From positions 5,920,069-5,984,068 of the forward strand of contig OX459105.1 in the NCBI GenBank assembly GCA_949775045.1: a stretch of DNA of 64,000 nucleotides. The letters are read 5' to 3'. Position 1 is the stretch's first letter; the number at the start of each line of letters is the position of its first letter. Positions 56,772 to 64,000 of this stretch are shown here, in pieces. The DNA is from Metridium senile. Lineage: Eukaryota; Cnidaria; Anthozoa; Actiniaria; Metridiidae. The notes under the pieces are model-generated. The model did not search any database, was not told the origin of the DNA, and worked only from the letters and a program-made list of their open reading frames with translations. The position numbers and the translations under genes were made by a program.

Positions 56772-57649
56772 CGGCTGTCAACGCTCACCTTGTATTTTTC
56801 GATATTTTTCATGCAACACCGATATAAGTTAACCGTAAATTGCGAAATTTATAGATGCCTGTGTATTATAATAATAAGTTTTTTTATTTATATAGCGCTT
56901 TATATGCAATAATCTAAAGCGCTTTACATGCAGAAGAAAACTAAAATAAAATGTCTATAAAATCTAGGAAATAAATAAATTAAAAACCTATAAAATTACA
57001 TTTCTAAGCAGAACTATGAAAAATATATAGTAGTATCCTGAGTAGTATATACAATATCTACGTTAATAAACTTAAGTCAAAGGATATTTCTTAAATTAAG
57101 GTGTTGATAAATAAAAGTGCTTAAAATGTTGCTTGAATAAAAAGAGGGTTTTTTATGTCTCTCTTTTTTAAACTTTTTGATAAATATTTAAAATAACGAT
57201 TAGCAAAAGTTATATTACGTTTCAAAGTGACTGACTTCATGTATAAGACCACTAATATGTTTATACTGTACATAGTACAGTAGTAAGAGTGATGTATATA
57301 TATGTAAGAGTGATGTATATGTATATAGTATATAGAGATATATACTATTAAGAATATGCTTATATCTGTTAAATCTGATATCTAATGTTTCATTTTTCTT
57401 TTATATATTTCCACAATTAATTTAAAAAAATTTCGCTACGACTAGTTGTCATTATTTTATAGAAACACAAATAAGAAAACATGCAAGTATTTCATAAAAT
57501 ATATATTATGTAAATTTTAATACAAATAACGATCTCATGCAATGAGTACATCAAGTGGGTTACGTAAACACTGCTTATGGGGACCGCTGACATAATAAGA
57601 TTGTATCGCGGGAGGGTATCAGACATCGCCCGGGATAAATTGACGATCC
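56710..57649. mobile_element. 940-bp TIR element with 8-bp TSD AGTTTCAC
   Basis: Ends GGTCGTCAATTTATCCCGGG and CCCGGGATAAATTGACGATCC; the arms continue to about 65 bp (GATGTCTGA, CCCTCCCGCGATACAATCTT). AGTTTCAC at 56702-56709 and 57650-57657. An 8-bp target fits hAT, Merlin or P-type superfamilies. Nested retroposon tail at 56862-56940 (TTATATAGCGCTTTATATGC). No transposase. Confidence 0.85.
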
Positions 57650-57657
57650 AGTTTCAC

Positions 57658-58059
57658 CTCTTGTTTACTCGGTTTAGCGATCTCTTGAACGATTGTACGG
57701 TACAAATATGTACCGCTGTACAGGCTGTACTATTCAACGCCGTCGCGCCTAACTACACCCTTTCCGAGAAACTTTGTCACCCGTGAAGTGAAAAGCCTAC
57801 AGCTAGTAGCGCAGGGGACTATGGGTAACCTATGTAAATTTTATTAGGACACAGGGATTTCATGGCCACATTGCTACATTTGTCAATCTGTTATTGAGAA
57901 ATGGCCATTTTGTTGTTGTGAATGAACATTTAGTTTCTGAAACGATCCATGATCCTTTGCGCCACTAGCTTGTATGAGTTTTCGACGGGTGACAAACTTT
58001 CTAGGAAAGGGTGTATCTACAATATCTATCTACAATAACTCTAATGATTTGAAGGAAAA
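57658..58059. other. Module D flank with inverted TACACCCTTTCC segments
   Basis: 57745-57790 (TACACCCTTTCCGAGAAACT) and 57970-58022 (GACAAACTTTCTAGGAAAGG...) are inverted relatives, as are 26430-26475 and 27299-27340 in module C, where the LINE is inserted between them. Possibly the ends of an older element. Confidence 0.5.
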
Positions 58060-59045
58060 TTATTGATAATGATGACAATAACCATGATTATCATAATGAT
58101 GATGATGACAATAACGATATAACGATGATTATTATAATGATGATGATGACAATAACGATATAACAATGATTATTATAATGATGATAATAACAATAACGAT
58201 ATAACGATGATTATTATAATGATGATGATGACAATAACGATATAACGATGATTATTATAAGGATGACAATAACGATATAACAATGATTATCATAATGATG
58301 ATGATGACAATAACGATATAACGATGATTATTATAATGATGATGATGATAATAACGATATAACGATGATTATTATAATGATGATGATGACAATAACGATA
58401 TAACGATGATTATTATAATGATGATGATGACAATAACGATATAACGATGATTATTATAATGATGATGATGACAATAACGATATAACGATGATTATTATAA
58501 TGATGATGATGACAATAACGATATAACGATGATTAGTATAATGATGATGATGACAATAACGATATAACGATGATTATTATAAGGATGACAATAACGATAT
58601 AACAATGATTATCATAATGATGATGATGACAATAACGATATAACGATGATTATTATAATGATGATGATGACAATAACGATATAACGATGATTATCATAAT
58701 GATGATGATGATGACAATAACGATATAACGATGATTATTATAATGATGATGATAACAATAACGATATAACTATGATTATTATAATGATGATGATGACAAT
58801 AACGATATAACGACGATTATTATAAGGATGACAATAACGATATAACAATGATTGTCATAATGATGATGATGATGACAATAACGATATAACGACGATTATT
58901 ATAATGATGATGATAACAATAACGATATAACGATGATTATTATAATGATGATGATGACAATAACGATATAACGATGATTATTATAATGATGATGATGACA
59001 ATAACGATATAACTATGATTATTAAAATGATGATGATAACGATGG
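58060..59045. repeat. 38-41 bp satellite, module D
   Basis: Paralogue of 27384-28745 with about 24 units. The order of variant units differs between the two arrays, showing independent turnover after duplication. Confidence 0.95.
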
Positions 59046-59956
59046 TATTTAATATACAACAAATAAAAAATCTGCAAAATTTCTTGCAAACGGCATTTCA
59101 AACGCACTTTAGTTATGATCTTTTATCTTTATTGTAACTTAGCCAACTCTGTTTTGTATCTATTTATTTAATATATTTGTCTTTCTTTAACAGGGATCTA
59201 TTTAAATTAGCTATGCTAAACTAGATACCCTGTATAAATATTGATTAAAATAAAATAAACAACATTTAACAATAATGATAAAAACAGTAAATGATAATGA
59301 CAACCTTGCAATAAGTACTGAACTACTCAATTTATTTGTACATTACGTCACAAACTGTAACAAGTCTGATTCAAACAAGATACTTATCGCTTAAATGATA
59401 TTGTCTGCTTTTAACACTCTGAGCATCAAACTAAGTTATGATTACAGTCTTTGCTGCTAGTTATATAATCTTTACAATAGTTAATATCCTTTAACAATCT
59501 ATTGTAACAAACTTACATACAAATGGAATAATTCTAGATTCTTAGAATATTCCAGAACTATTCCAACAATCTTCCAGGCATTACTAACAAAGAACATTGT
59601 AGTACATTCTAGTTTATAAAGTATATGTTGACTTTGTCACAATTGACAAACATACAAGTTGATAAATGTTTACAATGATATGATAACTAGGGACCAAATA
59701 TATCATGCTGATAAATCATAGAACAAAGCAAGGATGCATTGATGTGAATGTTGTCACCGTCCTACAGCGTGAGGTCCCCAGGTATAACGTGATATAAAAC
59801 TACTAGCATTAATAATTGATATCTATAAACTACAAATATAGACTTATTTTGGTATGAAGTTACTGGTATATTATCATTAACAAATACTGATTTCAAAAGT
59901 ACTAGAATAGAGGCATATATATACAACTGATTTTGATTCAACGAACTGACTTAGTA
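59046..59956. other. Module D distal flank
   Basis: Matches 28746-28998 plus 29391-30080; lacks the (AAT)n retroposon. No gene seen. Confidence 0.75.
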
Positions 59957-59972
59957 GCCAATCAATCATTTG

Positions 59973-60016
<44 letters not shown>

Positions 60017-60195
60017 GTCCATTAATCAACCAATAAATTAATCTATCAACAAACCAATCAATCAAAAAATCAAAAAATCAATGAACAAATCAATAATAAA
60101 CTAATTAATCAATCAATCAATCAATCAATCAATTAATCAATCAATCAATCAACCAACCAATTGATCAATCAGCTAATTAATCATTCATTCAATAA
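59957..60195. repeat. (AATC)n array, module D
   Basis: Degenerate AATC units; lacks the two MITEs found in the module C array. Confidence 0.92.
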
Positions 60196-60999
60196 GTCAA
60201 TATAAATTGATGATAAACTGATCTCAGTTATAATTGCTTTGTGTTGTGTTGGTCATATTACATATTGCAACATTTGTTATTTTTGTCAAGCAATTCATGT
60301 AGTTTTTTTTTCAGTAGTGTAAACCGATCGGTCATTACTACAATTATAATCAATTATATTTAATTTATCGATCTCTGTACTTGATGATCGCGTGACCTAA
60401 ATGATAACGTCACCAGATCACAGACATACAATAGCTGTTGTTACAGTTAAATACAAATGTTTTCAAACAACGGATTCTAGTACATGGCACTCGGTGGAAA
60501 AACAAAAACTTGACCTGAAATTCTTGCCTTCAATCCATTGTTCAAAATCGTTTGCATATAACTGTAATAACAGCTATTACGCATGCGTTATATTATTTAC
60601 AGTTTGCTACAAGGATCTTTTCTTTTTAAATACTAGAAATAAATGGAAACTAGCGAGTAAACTAGTACATATTTCATCGGTGTGCAATATATCGATAGCC
60701 AATAAAATGAAATTTGCAAAACCGTAAAAAAAGATACTTATCTTTATTGAAGTTAAGAGCTTTAACCCTTTGTCGGATTAAAGTTAAGTATCTTGTTTTT
60801 ACGGTGTTACAAATTTCAATTTATTAACTATCTTATACTAAAAATAAGTGAACTAGGAAAACCATTCTATTTCACTACTATAAAATTGATATTATAAGAG
60901 TTGAATAATAAGTCAGTCAGTAATTCAATTAATTAATCATTCAATCAATGTCATCAAGTCAATCATCTAACTGAGAAAACATGTAATGTCTACTGGGTC
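60196..60999. other. 3' flank of TRIM-D
   Basis: Same layout as for A and C: hairpin at 60425-60577, second hairpin 60718-60810, AATAAA (minus) at 60820-60825. The 108-codon plus-strand frame at 60401-60727 overlaps these hairpins and is closed in A, B and C, so it is not annotated. Confidence 0.7.
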
Positions 61000-63258
61000 T
61001 CATCTAAACACCTGCACACGTTTACCATGATATTCCAGTACAAAGACTTGACCATCTGGTGTAACTGCAACATCAGCAGGGTAATTCATTTCACCAAGAC
61101 CTGAACCACGGCTACCAAAGGACCTGATGAACTTTCCATCCTGATTTAATAATTGTACACGATGGTTATCAGCATCACAGACAAGAATCATGTCTGCACC
61201 AAACACAGCAAGTCCACATGGAACATTATACTGGCCTTCTTCTTTACCTTCCTTTCCAAACTTGTACAACAAACCACCATTCTCGTTAAAAACATAGATA
61301 CTGTTATTGTTGAGAAAATATACAAAGTACTTATTGTTGTCATAAGCGAGACCCAAAGGAAGCCCAACATCACGAACATTCAATTTAATATCTTGAAGGA
61401 GATCACCTGTTTGTTTAGATAACAACTTTATAAATGTTTCTTTACTATCCCTATTATAAGCCAAACATGCAATGCTTTGCAGCTCTGTTGTACACATTCT
61501 TGCAAATCCCATTCCTTTCTGTTTACAAATAGTTCTATTGTAGTTACCATGAATATCGAATTCCTTTATACAGCCATAACCACCTTGATTATCACTGACA
61601 AGTAGTCGGTCGGCATTGAAGGCTACTCCGAATGCATCACTTAATCGTTTCTCTCCTGTTCCTTCACCACCAAACTCTCTCAAATACTCTCCACCAGCAC
61701 TAAATAATACAACGCGACTGCTACCACCAAAATCATTGTCAACAACAGCTATCTCGCCTTTCTCACTCAAAGCTAGTGATTTGGAACAATTTACCCTTGC
61801 TGTCTCAACAACCCTGACTGGTTTAATCTCTGCTTTAGCATCGATTGTCTCAACGTTCTGTGGTGAGTTGCTGATCGGTTTTCCTCCAATACTCACCACA
61901 ACTTTGTACGGTGATGGCTTTTGTGCTTTATATTTAACAGTGTACTTCCCAGTTTGAGATTCAGTGAGTTCTTTGTGTACATCATTGCCGTCAATATCTT
62001 GGATTTGTACATCGATCGAGCCTTTATTGGTATAGCATACATTTCCTTCTGTATCCTTTGTGACGATATAGAGCTGATTACTAAATCCACATCTGGCGTG
62101 ACTTCGAGGTTCGATCGAACATCGTGACGGGTCTGTCATGCTTTGTACGATCGTTCCAAGCTTTACATCTTTTACACTATTGGCTTCAGGATTTGAAATA
62201 TAATGTACGCTTGAGTTACGCTTGCCTGGTTTCGTAGACAAAATCGAAGCTCCTTTGACAGTAGTTTTACAAACTTCCTCTAGCTTTTCATGCCCTTCCA
62301 ATATAAACTGCTTTAAATTGTAGTCATCTACTTCTTGACACTGATTTCGTAATTGCAGAGCCTGTTGAAGAATTGCGTCAATTTCACTTTTCTCTACATC
62401 ATTCGCTGTTGTTTGGTCGACAAAGAAGTCGTTCAAGCTCGCTAATATTGCGTTTTCTTTATCTTGTAAAATCTTCATCTGAGCTTGGGTGTCACTGCGT
62501 AATTTCGCTTTAGCAACATCTACTTCGTTCTTAATCCTGTCTCTATTTTCACTAGACAGTTCTAGTTCTTTCTTGTACATTTTAATCGCTTCATTCAGTC
62601 GGTGTTTTTCTTTTCTAATGTCCTTTTTAGCATGTGCAGCAGCTTCTTCGATGCTTACCTTTTCGTGAGTACTATGTGCTGTTGCGATCGCACATTTCTG
62701 GCAAATACATTTCTTGCATGTTTGACAGTAATATTCGAGGCGAATGTTCTCGTGGTATTGCTCTTGACAAAGCGACTTGTGATCGATATAAGTGTTTATA
62801 TTTTCTTTCCTTAATTTGCTTAACGGCGTTGCTTGGTGGGTCTCTTTCAATGGACTGATAGTCTTGTGGATGCTCACACAATCACTACAAAGAAATCCTT
62901 CACATTGGAAACAAAATGCAACTATAACGCGGTGTTTAGAACAACCAAAACATTGCTGTAACTGCTGCTGATCGCTAGTCTTGTTTTTGATGGAGTTGTA
63001 TAACTGTACCAAGGAGTTATGTTCAAATGAAGTTGGTAGGTTAACAACATCGCCATCTTGTACGGTAATCTTCGCTCTACAAGAAGGGCACTTGAATGGC
63101 TTTCTCTCCTTTTTACACGCTTGGTGCCAGCTTTGAATACATGGAAAGCAGAAAGTATGTAGGCAAGGCAGTGTCTTCGGTTCTGTTAATATGTCATTAC
63201 AAATGACACAGGTTACTATCTTCTCCAGCTCTTCAGTAAAATCATTGTATTCGGCCAT
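61000..63258 (-). CDS. TRIM-NHL copy D, intact, mosaic
   Basis: 752 aa, single exon, all landmark residues present: RING C3HC4 at 17-60, two B-boxes, coiled coil, filamin domain about 380-475, NHL about 485-752 ending KRVQVFR. By family, a RING-type ubiquitin ligase with an NHL recognition propeller. Tracts alternate in similarity. Codons of about 190-250 match B (ELSSENRDR), 280-310 match C (DVEKSEID...QALQLRNQ), 335-385 resemble A/B, and 388-405 match C (FSNQLYIVTKDTEG). The 5' flank is the B/C type. Best candidate, with A, for a functional family member. Strong start context (ACA-ATGG). Confidence 0.93.
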   Translation of the reverse strand: MAEYNDFTEELEKIVTCVICNDILTEPKTLPCLHTFCFPCIQSWHQACKKERKPFKCPSCRAKITVQDGDVVNLPTSFEHNSLVQLYNSIKNKTSDQQQLQQCFGCSKHRVIVAFCFQCEGFLCSDCVSIHKTISPLKETHQATPLSKLRKENINTYIDHKSLCQEQYHENIRLEYYCQTCKKCICQKCAIATAHSTHEKVSIEEAAAHAKKDIRKEKHRLNEAIKMYKKELELSSENRDRIKNEVDVAKAKLRSDTQAQMKILQDKENAILASLNDFFVDQTTANDVEKSEIDAILQQALQLRNQCQEVDDYNLKQFILEGHEKLEEVCKTTVKGASILSTKPGKRNSSVHYISNPEANSVKDVKLGTIVQSMTDPSRCSIEPRSHARCGFSNQLYIVTKDTEGNVCYTNKGSIDVQIQDIDGNDVHKELTESQTGKYTVKYKAQKPSPYKVVVSIGGKPISNSPQNVETIDAKAEIKPVRVVETARVNCSKSLALSEKGEIAVVDNDFGGSSRVVLFSAGGEYLREFGGEGTGEKRLSDAFGVAFNADRLLVSDNQGGYGCIKEFDIHGNYNRTICKQKGMGFARMCTTELQSIACLAYNRDSKETFIKLLSKQTGDLLQDIKLNVRDVGLPLGLAYDNNKYFVYFLNNNSIYVFNENGGLLYKFGKEGKEEGQYNVPCGLAVFGADMILVCDADNHRVQLLNQDGKFIRSFGSRGSGLGEMNYPADVAVTPDGQVFVLEYHGKRVQVFR

Positions 63259-64000
63259 TGTGATAGGATCAAGGGCGGAAACTATAGGAAATACTGTGCT
63301 CCAGTTCTGCGAAAAGACGCCACAAAAATATCTCGTGATGCATTAGTAATGTGATAGTTGAATAGCGTGATATTACTGGTTCAGACACACTAACAAGGAT
63401 TGCGTGACTTTGGGTATTTTTAGTAGGTCACGGTATGATTATTATTTCAAATTGTAATTTCATATCTTTCTAGTCAGTCTAAAGTTCCTTTGTTGGCTTT
63501 TCTCTCGAAATGAGCTGGCTGGTTTTGACAGAAAAACACTTTTAAGGCTCATTATTTTTCAAACTGAGATACAAAATATCAGTTGCTTATTTGTTCGCTG
63601 ATCTAGACTGACAACATCCATGAGAGTTTAAAACAAAACTATTTTGACCTTTACCAGTGAATAAATATCAGACAGATATGATTTCAGCTTTGTGACGCAA
63701 ATGAATTTGATCACCATAGAAACCAGACAGACTCGAACAGACCTGTTTGTGTTAATGTAATCCTAGTTAGGTCTTGATCCGGCATTTTAACTTGGGAAAG
63801 CAACGTTTTTGTCAAGGAAAATAGTGTTTAATATTACGAAAACAGCGATATAAACCAAATCAAAACACTGAAGTAAAGAATAACCATTCACCAAACATAA
63901 ACAGCAAATGAACTGAACAGTTCGTTGCCTTTTACGATATTGCAGCATTGAAGAATATGAATCTAATTTACATAATGGTTGTACTAGAATAAATAGAAAT
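63259..64000. promoter_or_regulatory. 5' flank of TRIM-D
   Basis: Nearly identical to 17405-18150 and 34289-35030, cut by the window end. Presumed promoter region; no TATA box or defined element could be fixed. Confidence 0.6.

Noticed and set aside
57577..57786. 69-aa ORF spanning the end of the 56710-57649 element
   Set aside because: Starts in the transposon arm and continues into flanking DNA; the in-frame host part is also open in module C but lacks a start or splice context.
60401..60727. 108-aa plus-strand frame downstream of TRIM-D
   Set aside because: Covers hairpin MITE sequence and is closed in the paralogous flanks of A, B and C.

Overview
The window is AT-rich animal nuclear DNA, most likely from a marine invertebrate (a sponge or cnidarian would fit; the sequence cannot decide). 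The evidence is metazoan-type RING/B-box/filamin/NHL (TRIM-NHL) genes, spliced genes with GT-AG introns (one recognisable as the transporter MFSD14/HIAT1), 3' AATAAA signals, and very dense DNA transposons and satellites. No prokaryotic feature is present.

The backbone is a tandem family of four intronless TRIM-NHL genes, all on the minus strand: A (2140-4395, intact), B (15154-17404, pseudogene with one nonsense codon and one 8-bp deletion), C (32021-34288, open but with a C-terminal frameshift) and D (61000-63258, intact). Each sits in a repeated module. Its 3' flank carries an (AATC)n array, two old hairpins and a poly(A) signal; its 5' flank is about 1.9 kb and shared by B, C and at least 0.7 kb of D. 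Modules C (about 24.3-38.7 kb) and D (about 54.4-64 kb) are a large segmental duplication that also contains a small secreted-peptide-like ORF and a 38-41 bp satellite. D is a mosaic of B-like and C-like tracts, which points to gene conversion. The RING/B-boxes are nearly invariant while the first NHL blades differ.

Between modules lie pieces of ordinary spliced genes: a Q/V-rich protein (exons 9336-9429 and 11122-11534, frame damaged), a mini-exon gene (23035-23503), an unidentified two-exon 3' end (42284-42713, minus) and two MFSD14 exons (43930-44105 and 45212-45309, minus). Several introns hold ATC-rich satellites that share the core ATTGTCATCATC.

The rest is a layered transposon landscape. 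Because the modules are paralogous, empty sites and target-site duplications (TSDs) can be read directly. They reveal TA-, TTA/TAA-, 6/7-bp and 8-bp-TSD inverted-repeat elements, a 5'-truncated LINE, a Penelope-like inverted insertion with a 12-bp TSD, an almost 4-kb inverted repeat and a perfect 68-bp palindrome. The most unusual group is a family of small elements (7268-8638, 24548-24937, 54431-54762) with related termini (CCCGACGTA / CCCGGAGTA). Their arms or whole bodies are saturated with one short motif (ATCGAA, or ATCGAT in one member).
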